Shown: positions 1-8,370 of the stretch, one piece after another
Layout of the letters: the number at the start of each line of letters is the position of its first letter
Position numbering within the stretch: the stretch's first letter is position 1
Assembly: GCA_050699035.1 (NCBI GenBank)
Contig: JBOHDE010000001.1
Span: forward strand, 13,512 to 77,511
Reading direction: 5' to 3'
Length of the DNA stretch: 64,000 nt
Source: WHTB01 sp050699035
GTDB taxonomy: Bacteria; Actinomycetota; Actinomycetes; Propionibacteriales; Nocardioidaceae
Program-made: the position numbers and the translations under genes
Notes under the pieces: generated by a model
Database searches by the model: none
What the model saw: the letters and a program-made list of their open reading frames with translations, nothing else
What the model was told of the DNA's origin: nothing

Positions 1-1
1 C

Positions 2-1054
2 TACGTCCTGCTGGTCGTCAGTGGGTTGGCACTGGCCGGGCGCCGCCGGTGGCCATTGCCGGTGTTCCTCACCGCCGCGCTTGCCAGCATGGCGTACTTC
101 GCCCTCGACTTTCCCGACGGGCCCGGCTGGCTCGGGCTCTTCGTCGCCCTCTACACCCTCACCGCCCACGGCGACGGGCGTCGCTCGCTGGTGATCGCGG
201 GCGTCGGCATCACCGCGTTGGCGACGGTCTGGCTGACCGCCGCGGCTGACATCGAGCCGCGCGCCGCCATCGGCTGGGTCTTCTTCCGCATCGGCGCGTC
301 GATCATGAGCGCCGCCCTGGGGGAGTCGACCCGATCCCGGCGAGTCATCGCGGCCGAAGCCCACGAGCGTGCGGACTGGGCCGAACGGACCCGCGAGGAG
401 GAAGCACGAGCCCGGGTCGACGCCGAACGGCTGCGGATCGCCCGCGAGGTCCACGACACCGTCGCCCACGCCATCGCGATCATCAACGTGCAGGCCGGCG
501 TCACCGCGCATGTGCTCGACAAGCGACCCGAGCGGGCGCGCGACACGCTGGTCGCCATCGAGCACACCAGCTCCCAGGCGCTCGAGGAGATGCGCACCAT
601 CCTCGGGGTCCTGCGAGACGACCAGGACGGGCGGCTTCCGCACCCCGGCCTGGGGCAGATCGACGAGCTCGTCGCGAAGGCACGCGACGCGGGACTCGAC
701 ATCAAGCTGCAGGAAGGTTCGCCGACGGCAGTGCTTCCGAGCGCGGTGGGCAGTGCCGTCTACCGGATCCTGCAGGAGTCGATCACCAACGTGATCCGCC
801 ACGTCGGCCCGACTCGGGTGACGGTCGGGCTGACCTACGCCCTCGACTCACTCGAGCTGCGCGTGACCAACGAAGGTCCCCAGCTGCCGAGCAACGGCGC
901 GGGGGCCTCGACCAGGTCGGGCCGAGGGATCCTCGGCATGCGTGAGCGGTGTCAGCTCCTGGGCGGACAGCTTGACGCAGGCCCCCTTGCGGAGGGTGGG
1001 TACGAGGTCAGGGCTCGGCTCCCGCTGGCGCCGACCGAAACGGCACGTCGATGA
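2..1054 (+). CDS. Sensor histidine kinase, NarL/DesK type (5' end cut off)
   Basis: The frame is open to the first base of the window, so the N-terminus lies outside; a TTG at 26 is only the first start-like codon seen. Hydrophobic segments fill the first ~100 residues, then a dimerisation/phosphoacceptor domain of HisKA_3 type with the motif REVHDTVAH (phospho-His near base 452), then an HATPase with an N-box (QESITNVIRH) and a G-box (GRGILGMRER). It should autophosphorylate at the membrane and pass phosphate to the regulator that starts inside its stop codon (ATGA overlap at 1051). The signal sensed cannot be told. Confidence 0.9.
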   Translation, partial: YVLLVVSGLALAGRRRWPLPVFLTAALASMAYFALDFPDGPGWLGLFVALYTLTAHGDGRRSLVIAGVGITALATVWLTAAADIEPRAAIGWVFFRIGASIMSAALGESTRSRRVIAAEAHERADWAERTREEEARARVDAERLRIAREVHDTVAHAIAIINVQAGVTAHVLDKRPERARDTLVAIEHTSSQALEEMRTILGVLRDDQDGRLPHPGLGQIDELVAKARDAGLDIKLQEGSPTAVLPSAVGSAVYRILQESITNVIRHVGPTRVTVGLTYALDSLELRVTNEGPQLPSNGAGASTRSGRGILGMRERCQLLGGQLDAGPLAEGGYEVRARLPLAPTETARR

Positions 1055-1746
1055 GCGCATCCATCCCCTCCTCCGACAGCGCCCCGATCAAGGTGCTGCT
1101 CGTCGACGACGAAGGTCTCGTCCGCTCCGGCTTCAGGTTGCTGCTCGACACGGAGGACGACATCACGGTGGTCGGCGAGGCCACCAACGGTGTCGAGGCC
1201 GTCCACCAGGCCCGCGCCATGCGGCCCGACGTCGTACTCATGGACATCCGGATGCCCGGGGTCGACGGTATCCAGGCCACCCAGCAGATCGCCAAGACGG
1301 CCGGACTCCAGCAGGTTCGGGTCCTGATCCTGACGACCTACGAGACCGAGGAGTACGTCTTCGACGCGCTCGAAGCCGGCGCGAGCGGTTTCCTCCTCAA
1401 AGACGCCGGGCCGGCCGAGCTGCTGCACGCCATCCGGGTGGTAGCCGCCGGCGAAGCGCTGCTCGCGCCGCGGATCACCCGCCGCCTCATCGCGCATTTC
1501 ACCGCTGCGCGGGTCGCGACCCAAGCCGGCGACGACCGGCTGGCTGTCCTGACCCAGCGCGAGCGCGAGGTGCTCGCGCTGGTCGGTCAGGGCCTGAGCA
1601 ACGACGAGGTCGGTGCCACGCTGCACCTCAGCCCGGCCACCGCCCGTACCCACGTCAGCCACGCGATGGGGAAGCTGGGTGCGCGCGACCGGGCTCAGCT
1701 GGTCGTCATCGCCTACCAGACCGGTTTAGTCAGCCCTCAGCCCTGA
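1051..1746 (+). CDS. Response regulator, NarL/LuxR family
   Basis: 231 aa, the normal length. The receiver domain (residues ~13-130) has acidic-pocket residues D19/D20, phosphoacceptor D65 in VLMDIRMPG, and the conserved Lys in GFLLKDAG. A LuxR-type helix-turn-helix follows (~166-225; LTQREREVLALVGQGLSNDEV). The start overlaps the kinase stop, so the two are translated together and form a cognate pair. Many such pairs in actinobacteria control a neighbouring ABC exporter, but none is present downstream; the genes it governs may lie upstream of the window. Confidence 0.94.
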   Translation: MSASIPSSDSAPIKVLLVDDEGLVRSGFRLLLDTEDDITVVGEATNGVEAVHQARAMRPDVVLMDIRMPGVDGIQATQQIAKTAGLQQVRVLILTTYETEEYVFDALEAGASGFLLKDAGPAELLHAIRVVAAGEALLAPRITRRLIAHFTAARVATQAGDDRLAVLTQREREVLALVGQGLSNDEVGATLHLSPATARTHVSHAMGKLGARDRAQLVVIAYQTGLVSPQP

Positions 1747-1862
1747 CCAAGCACGGCAAGGACGGCGGTGGGTTTTCTTCGACTCGGTGTCGATCCGGTG
1801 CTGCGCCATTCGACCTGGGAGTGAAAGGGTCCGTACGGGACCTGCCAGCAAAGGAGACGACC

Positions 1863-2282
1863 GTGAAGTACATGCTGATCATGCGCGCGACCGACGAGGC
1901 GAACGAGGCGTTCCAGGACGTCGACTTCGACCAGATCATCGAGGCGATGGGACGCTACAACCATGAGCTGATCTCGGCCGGCGTTCTGGTGGCGGCCGAG
2001 GGGCTCGACGCCGCCGCGGACGGTGTCGTCGTCGACTTCTCCGCCGAGACCCCGGTGGTGACCGACGGACCCTACGGCGAGACCAAGGAGCTCTTCGGCG
2101 GCTACTGGATCCTCGACGTCGCGTCCAAGGAAGAAGCGGTGGAGTGGGCCAAGCGGGCCCCGATGACCGGACCTGGCCTGAAGACCGAGATCCGTCGGGT
2201 CACCAGGATCGACGAGTTCCCGCAGGACAACGAGTGGATCCAGAAGGAGCGGGCGTGGCGGGAGGCGACCGGCCAGCTGTGA
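1863..2282 (+). CDS. YCII/DGPF-domain protein
   Basis: 139 aa, from a GTG start preceded by AAAGGAG. It carries the YCII fold with the DGPF-type signature as TDGPYGETKELFGGY (residues ~60-76). Proteins of this family are repeatedly encoded next to ECF42 sigma factors. The next gene, a sigma factor, begins at the GTG that overlaps this stop codon (GTGA), which indicates translational coupling. A role as signal or enzyme partner of the sigma factor is inferred from this pairing; no catalytic activity can be assigned. It has a paralogue at 36630-37001. Confidence 0.88.
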   Translation: MKYMLIMRATDEANEAFQDVDFDQIIEAMGRYNHELISAGVLVAAEGLDAAADGVVVDFSAETPVVTDGPYGETKELFGGYWILDVASKEEAVEWAKRAPMTGPGLKTEIRRVTRIDEFPQDNEWIQKERAWREATGQL

Positions 2283-3574
2283 CGGGTCAGCCGAGCCAGG
2301 GACGCCTGGCGGTCGAGACGGTGTGGCGGATCGAGTCGGCACGCATCGTGGGTGCGCTCTCCCGGCTCACCGGCGACTTCGCGCTGGCCGAGGACCTGGC
2401 GCAGGAGGCGCTGGCCGAGGCGCTGGTGACCTGGCCGCGCGACGGTGTGCCCCGCAACCCGGCCGGCTGGCTGCTCACCGTGGGCCGGCGTCGCGCCATC
2501 GATGCGTTCCGCCGCCGCGCCGCCCTCGACGACCGGTACGCCACCCTGGCCCGTGACTTGGGCCAGGGCGGCGCCTCGTCGGGCGTGCGTACGCCCGGAC
2601 CGGTCGTCGACGAGGAAAGCGACCTGTTGTGGGACCCCGACCGGATCGACGACGACGTCCTCTCCCTGGTGTTCGTCGCCTGCCACCCGGTGCTCAGCAG
2701 GGAGGCCCGCGTGGCGTTGACCCTGCGCGTGGTCGGCGGTCTCACCAGCGACGAGATCGCCCGCGCGTTCCTCATCCCCACCGCCACCGTGCAGGCCCGC
2801 ATCACCAGAGCGAAGAAGACCCTGGCTGCGGCTCGGGTCCCGTTCGCCGTGCCGCCGCGGGAGGAACAGCGCGAGCGCCTCGGCTCGGTCCTCAGCGTGG
2901 TGTACCTCGTGTTCACCGAGAGCGCGAGCGCGACGTCCGGCCCGGAGTGGATGCGCGTGGACCTGGCCCGCGAGGCGCTGCGGATGGCCCGCGTACTCGC
3001 CCGGCTGGTGCCTGACGACGCCGAGGTGCACGGCCTCCTGGCACTCCTCGAGCTGACCGCCGCTCGGTTCCCCGCGCGCACCGATGCCGACGGTCAGCCG
3101 GTGCTGCTCGAGGACCAGGACCGGCGGCGCTGGGACCTGGCCGCGATCCGGCGCGGCCGGGCAGCGCTCGCGACGGCGGAGAGGGTCGGGCGCGGCCTCG
3201 GCCCGTACGGCGTGCAGGCCGCGATCGCCGAGTGCCACGCGGTCGCTCCCTCGGTCGCGGAGACCGACTGGGAGCGGATAGTGCTGTTGTACGACGTGCT
3301 GGCCCGGCTGGCGCCCTCGCCGGTGGTCGCGCTCAACCGGGCGGTCGCGATCTCGATGGCCCGGGGCCCGGCGGCGGCCCTGGTGGAGGTGGACGCCCTC
3401 CGCGACGACGACCTGCTGCGCGGTTCGCACCTGCTGCCGAGCGTGCGCGGTGAGCTGCTCACGCGGATGGGCCGCACCGCTGAGGCCAGGTCGGAGCTGC
3501 AGCTCGCCGTCGAGCGCTGCGGCAACGACAAGGAGCGGGCCGTCCTCGAGCGCAAGCTGGCCGCGCTGGGCTGA
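2279..3574 (+). CDS. ECF42-like sigma factor with C-terminal extension
   Basis: 431 aa from the GTG overlapping the upstream stop. Sigma region 2 is at the N-terminus (residues ~10-75: LTGDFALAEDLAQEALAEAL ... NPAGWLLTVGRRRAIDAF) and region 4 at ~145-185 (TSDEIARAFLIPTATVQARI). The remaining ~230 residues form the helical extension typical of the SigJ/ECF42 type, including the VPDDAEVHGLLALLEL and FPARTDADGQPVLLEDQDR stretches. No anti-sigma gene is adjacent, as expected for the group; the extension and the DGPF partner are thought to replace it. It directs RNA polymerase to an unknown regulon. Confidence 0.9.
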   Translation: MTGQPSQGRLAVETVWRIESARIVGALSRLTGDFALAEDLAQEALAEALVTWPRDGVPRNPAGWLLTVGRRRAIDAFRRRAALDDRYATLARDLGQGGASSGVRTPGPVVDEESDLLWDPDRIDDDVLSLVFVACHPVLSREARVALTLRVVGGLTSDEIARAFLIPTATVQARITRAKKTLAAARVPFAVPPREEQRERLGSVLSVVYLVFTESASATSGPEWMRVDLAREALRMARVLARLVPDDAEVHGLLALLELTAARFPARTDADGQPVLLEDQDRRRWDLAAIRRGRAALATAERVGRGLGPYGVQAAIAECHAVAPSVAETDWERIVLLYDVLARLAPSPVVALNRAVAISMARGPAAALVEVDALRDDDLLRGSHLLPSVRGELLTRMGRTAEARSELQLAVERCGNDKERAVLERKLAALG

Positions 3575-3772
3575 GCGCCCTCGCGACCCACCCGAGCGGC
3601 CCGCCTCGATCGGCAACGCCGTGGTGGCGAGCAACCGGGGATCGGGTCCGCGGCTCTTCGCCGAGCACGACGTACCCGGCACGCTGTCGCTGGCGGCTTG
3701 TGAGTCGTACGAGAGCGGAGTGCTGTACCTGTCCTACCGACCGCAGGCCTAGCCGAGGTCGGCACCTGCTGA
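3575..3772. other. Gene-free gap, no convincing gene
   Basis: Short spacer between the sigma gene and the convergent HNH gene. One forward frame stays open to a TAG near 3750 and reads as ordinary-looking protein (ending SGVLYLSYRPQA) but has no start or ribosome site of its own. It could be a relic of a deleted gene; nothing more can be said. Confidence 0.4.
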
Positions 3773-5233
3773 CTAGCCCGCCGCTGATTTGCCGAGGTCG
3801 TGGGTGAGTCCGCGGCGGTCGCAGAGGTAGAGGCGGCCTTCGGGGGTGCGCCAGATGTAGATGCCGGGTTCGGGTTGTTTGACGCGCCAGCCGTTGGCGA
3901 AGGTCTTGGTCCGGTGGAGGCGGCGTCGGAGTGGTGCGCCGTTGTCCAGTGTGGTGGGGCCGCCGAGGTTGCGGGGCAGGGTGTGGTCGAGGTCGTCGGA
4001 GTCTTTGGACTGGGCGTCGGCGTAGGGGAACGGGTTCCAGGGGTTGGCCAGCAGCACCGCTTCGCGGAGGGTACCGGTGAAGTCGGTGCCGAGGGTGCCG
4101 GTGAAGTGGATGTTGTCGAGGTCGATCACGGGTTTGATGGTGACGTGGTGGTGGCGGAGCCGGTCGAAGGCTTGTTCGGCGGTGATCGGGCCGTGTCCGG
4201 TCAGGTCGACGGGTCCGGTCTGGGTCTGCCAGGTGTGGGGGTCGAGGTGCATCACGATGGTGGCGGTGGGCCAGAGGGTGTGGTCGATCAGATCGGCGGG
4301 CTCGGGCAGGTCGAGGCGCCAGATCCCGGGCACCAGCTGCTGGTGGCCGTCGGGGTCGGTGTCGGTGCGGCAGTCGACCGAGGTGGGCCAGGGGAGTGGT
4401 TGGTCGCCGGTCTGCCAGGCGCGGTGCCGGCGGGCCAGCGCCATGGTGGCGGCGGGGTTGGCCAGCCAGCCGATCGCGGCGGCGCGGCGGATGTCTTTGG
4501 CCCGGGTGTCACCCAGGTCGCGCAGCAGGTCGGCGACGTGGTCGACGGCGGCATCGAACGCCATCCCGTCCAGGGCGTCGACGTCGGCCAGGATCTGGCA
4601 GTTGCCGTGCTCGTCCTTGGACACCGCGACCTGGCGCCGGCCGGTGGCGGCGTCGGTGCGGCGGTCGGCCTCGGCCGGGTCGACCGCGATCAGCACCTTG
4701 TCGATCTCCTGCTCGAGGCGGCGCGGCCCGACCTTCTCGGCGATCGGCGCGATCGCCTCGTCGAGGCGACGTGCGGCCAGCTGCGACAGCCCGTGCGCGG
4801 CGCGGAGGACCTGCCGCACCTTCACCGGCGCGACCTCGCCGGCGGCCAGCCGGGCGAACAGTCGCGGCATCCGGTGCCGCAGGTCCAACGCGTCGCCGAG
4901 CTGGCCGAACGCCCGGCCGTGCGACCAGCCGGCCGCGACCGCGAGCTCGTCGACCGCGAACTCCGCGACCTGGGGCGTGCCGTCTCCGCCGGGCTGCTGG
5001 GCACGCTCGGCCCACAGCCGGCCCGGCCGGTCGGGCTGCTCGGGTGGGTGGATGTCGGCGTAGTGGCCGAGCATCTCGACCCGTCGGCTCTCGCCGTACG
5101 CCTCGAACCGCTGCCAGCACCGCAGCCACACCAGCAGCTGCTCGTGGTCGAGGTCGGTGGGGTCGACGGTCAGCAGCTCCTGGGCCAGCTGTGGCCCCGG
5201 CGCCATCGCGTCCACCCGCACCATGTCGAACAT
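3773..5233 (-). CDS. DUF222 / HNH endonuclease-domain protein, LexA-controlled
   Basis: 486 aa if started at the ATG at 5233 (alternative ATG at 5224); the frame stays open further up but that part overlaps a LexA box and is not protein-like. The DUF222 region covers most of the protein (QLAQELLTVDPTDLDHEQLL near the N-terminus, then helical repeats), followed near the C-terminus by an HNH-like motif: DLDHTLPRNLGGPTTLDN then LRRRLHRTKT. The zinc-binding Cys pairs seen in many HNH domains are absent, while the DH...N...H core is kept. This is the 13E12-type family of mycobacteria, several members of which are DNA-damage induced. The target DNA is unknown. It stands alone, divergent from the M14 peptidase gene. 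Confidence 0.9.
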   Translation of the reverse strand: MFDMVRVDAMAPGPQLAQELLTVDPTDLDHEQLLVWLRCWQRFEAYGESRRVEMLGHYADIHPPEQPDRPGRLWAERAQQPGGDGTPQVAEFAVDELAVAAGWSHGRAFGQLGDALDLRHRMPRLFARLAAGEVAPVKVRQVLRAAHGLSQLAARRLDEAIAPIAEKVGPRRLEQEIDKVLIAVDPAEADRRTDAATGRRQVAVSKDEHGNCQILADVDALDGMAFDAAVDHVADLLRDLGDTRAKDIRRAAAIGWLANPAATMALARRHRAWQTGDQPLPWPTSVDCRTDTDPDGHQQLVPGIWRLDLPEPADLIDHTLWPTATIVMHLDPHTWQTQTGPVDLTGHGPITAEQAFDRLRHHHVTIKPVIDLDNIHFTGTLGTDFTGTLREAVLLANPWNPFPYADAQSKDSDDLDHTLPRNLGGPTTLDNGAPLRRRLHRTKTFANGWRVKQPEPGIYIWRTPEGRLYLCDRRGLTHDLGKSAAG

Positions 5234-5246
5234 ATGTTCGAGTCTA
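5226..5246 (-). promoter_or_regulatory. SOS (LexA) box and -10 over the HNH gene start
   Basis: Bases 5226-5241 read TCGAACATATGTTCGA, a perfect 16-bp palindrome identical to the actinobacterial LexA consensus TCGAAC-N4-GTTCGA. On the minus strand a TAGACT hexamer (5246-5241, fits TANNNT) ends 7 nt before the ATG at 5233, so transcription would begin at or next to the start codon and the mRNA would be leaderless, with LexA sitting on the transcription start. Confidence 0.88.
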
Positions 5247-5451
5247 TCAGGTGTGCAATGGCGGCGCCAGTTTTTTCCTTGCCCTGTTGACAAAGAACTC
5301 ATCCACCACCAGTCCGCTGCCCGGCACCGGGCCGGCCCCATCGCTCGCTGTCGTCTGGGGCCTATCGACGCGCGAAGGGGAACTCGACTACTTTTGGACC
5401 CGCACCGTTCAATGAGCAGTTTCATCCTCGGGGATTCCTGGAGGCGCACCC

Positions 5452-6582
5452 ATGAAACGCCAATTGTTCGCCATTACTGCTGCGGTCACGCTGATCCCGC
5501 TGGCACTGGTCGCGCCCGCGGTGGCCGACCCTCAGAGCACACCGAACGGGCCCTGGCCGGGCGAGAACGACTCCAACATCGCGGCCATCCGCAGCTACGA
5601 ACAGCTGTGGAGCACACTCGAGAACATCGAGGGCCACGCCAAGGGCACGTTCGACCTCAGCCCGGCGCCACTCACGTCCAACACCGGGCGGGAGATTCCG
5701 GTTGTCAGCATCGGTGACGGGCCGACCTCGGTGATGCTGATCGCCAACCAGCACGGCAACGAGTACGTCGTCAGCGAGGCGATGATCGAGATCGTCAAGG
5801 GGCTCAGCGGGAGCTCGGCGAAGGCCCGCGAGATGCGCGACAAGCTGTCGGTGACGATCGTCCCGCGGGTCAACGTCGACGGCTTCGACGCCGACGTCTT
5901 CGACACATCGGGCGACACGACGCCCTGGCGACAGAACTACGACCCGAGCTGCACCGTGGAGCCGTGTGACCCGTTCTACGAGCTCGGCCGGGGCTACGAC
6001 ATCAACCGCTACCACTCGTACTCCGCTAACGCCTTCGACCACCCCTACCGGGAAGGTGACGACAACCTCAACCCGGTGCCGGAGTCGATTGCGATGCGGC
6101 TGCTCTGGGACGAGCGCCAGCCCGAGCTGGTGGTCGACTTCCACCACCAGGGATCCTTCGTGGATGAGGACGGCGGCATGATCACCGGGTCGACGATGTG
6201 GCCGAACGCGCTCGACGAGGCGGCGGAGATGGGGATCTCGGACGAGTTCGCCGAGACCATCACCCTGTCCAAGCGTGCGGTCTCGAAGATGCTGACCGCG
6301 CTGGACCAGTACGGCTACGCCAACATCACCCGGTATCCCAGCACCTCCACCCCGGGTATCGCCCGTAACGCCTACGGTTTGCTCGGCTCGGCGTCCGTGC
6401 TGTTCGAGATGCGTGGCGGTATCGAGGCCAAGTCCAACGGCTACATCACCAAGACCGCGCAGGTCGCTGCCGCGTCGGTCCTGGAGGCAGCCGCCGACGG
6501 GACGTTGTGGACCACGAGTACGGCGCCGGCCGACCAGATCCGTGAGCGCGGCGAAGACCTCGACAACCCCCATCACGAGTGA
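5452..6582 (+). CDS. Secreted M14 family zinc carboxypeptidase
   Basis: 376 aa. The N-terminal signal peptide (MKRQLF, hydrophobic core, cleavage after APAVA near residue 25) sends it out of the cell. The M14 zinc ligands are visible: H101 and E104 in NQHGNEYV and a third His in VVDFHHQ (~231); the catalytic Glu is in LFEMRGG (E319). Arg/Asn substrate residues fit GRGYDINRYHSY. It should remove C-terminal residues from peptides or open a cell-wall or metabolite amide; which one cannot be read. The start follows TGGAGG at a good distance. Confidence 0.9.
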   Translation: MKRQLFAITAAVTLIPLALVAPAVADPQSTPNGPWPGENDSNIAAIRSYEQLWSTLENIEGHAKGTFDLSPAPLTSNTGREIPVVSIGDGPTSVMLIANQHGNEYVVSEAMIEIVKGLSGSSAKAREMRDKLSVTIVPRVNVDGFDADVFDTSGDTTPWRQNYDPSCTVEPCDPFYELGRGYDINRYHSYSANAFDHPYREGDDNLNPVPESIAMRLLWDERQPELVVDFHHQGSFVDEDGGMITGSTMWPNALDEAAEMGISDEFAETITLSKRAVSKMLTALDQYGYANITRYPSTSTPGIARNAYGLLGSASVLFEMRGGIEAKSNGYITKTAQVAAASVLEAAADGTLWTTSTAPADQIRERGEDLDNPHHE

Positions 6583-6612
6583 AGGGTTCCCACCGGTGCG
6601 GGGTGAGCTGGG

Positions 6613-7629
6613 CTGACAGGTGAGCCTCTGGAGGTAGCCTGCGACGAGTCCGGGTCGGAGGGCGAGAAACTCGTCGGCGGCAGTACGGACGTGTTCGCGC
6701 ACGCGAGCGTGTGCGTGGACGCCGATGTGGCGTCGGACTGCATCCGAGAGCTTCGCGCCCGGACTCGTTCGCCGGCGCAGGAGTACAAGGCCAGCGTCGT
6801 GCTCCGCGAGCGGAACCGGGCCGCGCTCTGCTGGCTGCTCGGGCCGACGGGGCCGCTGCCTGGGCACGCTCATGTGCACCTGACCGAGAAGTCGTTCTTC
6901 GTCGTGGGCGGAGCGGTCGACCTGCTGGTCGGCGGGTCGACCGACTCCGTGGCAGCGATGGCTGCGCAGCTGCACCAGCAGGGACCGGGTACGTTCGGCC
7001 GCGATCCGTGGTCGGCGTTCCTGGCGGCGTTCAACGACCTGATCCGCGCCAAGAGTGCCGTCGACGTGGCGACGTCGGCCGGCACGTTCTTTCGGCTTGT
7101 TGACGGACTGCGACTCGGCGGCGCCGACGGCCGGGTCGGCGAACTCATGGCCCGGCTGTCTTACGCCGAGGCGGACTCCCTGCTCGGGCAGCTGCTCGAC
7201 ACCACCAGGATGGATCCGCTGCGGAACCCGCTGTTCCCCGCCATCGTCCATGCCGTCGGCTACTGGGGCGCGGGTGGACGGCCCGTGTCGATCGTCCACG
7301 ATGTGCAGCACGCGCTCACCGCTGAACGCATCGCGCACCTGCAGGAGATCAGTGGCACGCCCCGGATCGGTCGACTGGCCGGCGTCAGGCTGGTCGACTC
7401 ACGATCCGACCCACGGGTCCAGGTCGCCGACCTGCTGGCCGGAGCCGCGCGCCGGATCGCCTCCGACGCGCTCAACGGCAGCGGCGACGCCGAGCTGCTG
7501 GACCTGCTCAGCGAGTACGTCGACCACGACTCGATCTGGGGAGACCAGCGCAGCTGGGCCCGGCTGGCCCCCTCGACGGCCCGTAGAAGATTGCCCAATT
7601 GGGCAAAATTCGACCTCGGACCCGCGTGA
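6613..7629 (+). CDS. DUF3800 domain protein
   Basis: The DUF3800 N-terminal signature (CDESGSEGEKL, bases ~6640-6672) lies upstream of the first ordinary start codon in this frame (6691), so the true start must be one of the CTG codons at 6613 or 6628; 6613 has GGGGTGAG just upstream. The C-terminal part has VDSRSDPRVQVADLLAGAARR, matching the conserved Asp/Gln/Asp face of the family, which has an RNase H-like fold and is often found with phage or defence genes. Function is unproven. The last ~14 codons and the stop fall inside a palindromic repeat (family A), so the repeat supplies the C-terminus. Confidence 0.75.
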   Translation: MTGEPLEVACDESGSEGEKLVGGSTDVFAHASVCVDADVASDCIRELRARTRSPAQEYKASVVLRERNRAALCWLLGPTGPLPGHAHVHLTEKSFFVVGGAVDLLVGGSTDSVAAMAAQLHQQGPGTFGRDPWSAFLAAFNDLIRAKSAVDVATSAGTFFRLVDGLRLGGADGRVGELMARLSYAEADSLLGQLLDTTRMDPLRNPLFPAIVHAVGYWGAGGRPVSIVHDVQHALTAERIAHLQEISGTPRIGRLAGVRLVDSRSDPRVQVADLLAGAARRIASDALNGSGDAELLDLLSEYVDHDSIWGDQRSWARLAPSTARRRLPNWAKFDLGPA

Positions 7630-7668
7630 ACCGGGTCGAACTTTGCCCAATTGGGCAAAGTTCGACCT
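7588..7668. repeat. Family A palindromic repeat, two units
   Basis: Two copies of the core TTGCCCAATTGGGCAA lie at 7591-7606 and 7643-7658. The second is part of a perfect 34-bp palindrome (7634-7667). The bases between them (TTCGACC ... GGTCGAA) also pair, giving nested hairpins. The same double element occurs at 60371-60453, about 53 kb away in another intergenic region. Confidence 0.9.
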
Positions 7669-7751
7669 CGGTCGCGGCTGCCGACGGACTTCCGACACGC
7701 GAGCACCGCCAGTTCCCCGGGACACTGGTCCGGCGCCAGCGCCGACCCTCC

Positions 7752-7770
7752 TTCGCGCCGAGGTTGCGCT
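7752..7770 (-). repeat. Family B repeat unit, single copy
   Basis: One copy of the dispersed unit GCGCAACCTCGGCGCGA read on the minus strand, just before the decayed sigma gene. Other copies are at 19764, 20513, 27670-27940 (six), 56266 and 63463-63521 (two). Confidence 0.85.
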
Positions 7771-7784
7771 TATGTACAACGGGG

Positions 7785-8282
7785 TCAGTCGTCGAGGACT
7801 GTCAGGTCGAGCTCGCGGAGGCGTTCCGGATCGGCGAGTACGTCGATCTCGACGATCCGTCCGCACCCTGCACCCGTCGGCGTGCCCGGCTCGCCAGCTG
7901 CCGGGCCGCGGCCGCACTGCGATCCACGATCGAGGCGATGTCGTCGAAGGGAACGGCGAACATGTCGTGCAGGACGAAGGCGAGGCGCTCGGCCGGAGGC
8001 AGCGTCTCCAGGACGACGAGCAGGGCCAGGCCGACCGAGTCGGCCGGCAGAGCCTGCTGCTCGGGGTCGATCCGGTCCGCGCTGCTGATCAGCGGGTCGG
8101 GTACGTGCACGTCCAGCGACGCCTCGCGCCGCGACGTGCGCGAGCGCAGCAGGTTGAGGGACACCCGGGCGACGGCGGTCGTCAGTCATCCCCCAGGTTC
8201 TCGACGTCGCTGGCATCCGGTAGGCCACTGCCCGCAGATGGCTGCGGTGTGCCTCGAACTGCTCCGCCAGGAACTCGTCCAT
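7785..8282 (-). pseudogene. Decayed ECF41/SigJ-type sigma factor
   Basis: The start (ATG at 8282, MDEFLAEQFEAHRSHLRAVA) and the end (EIDVLADPERLRELDLTVL) match a SigJ-type sigma factor, but the middle is broken. The region-2 core is deleted after AYRM; the next stretch, ENLGG-W-LTT, needs a one-base shift and has TGA in place of the Trp codon; region 4 then reads well (LETLPPAERLAFVLHDMFAV ... RSAAAARQLASRARRRVQG). The SnoaL-like C-terminal domain is missing except for its last ~25 residues. ECF41 genes are commonly paired with an oxidoreductase gene, and here an FAD oxidoreductase lies upstream on the same strand. Confidence 0.85.
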
Positions 8283-8370
8283 CGGTCCACTCCTCAGTCA
8301 CGTCGGGTCACAGCAATGACCGACGAAACCCCGCCGATGTGACAAAGCCAGTGAGGCCGGCCGGCGACAT

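Noticed and set aside
3800..5290. 496-codon open frame opposite the DUF222-HNH gene
   Set aside because: Val/Gly/Asp-rich antisense shadow, no start signal; the minus strand carries the domain motifs.
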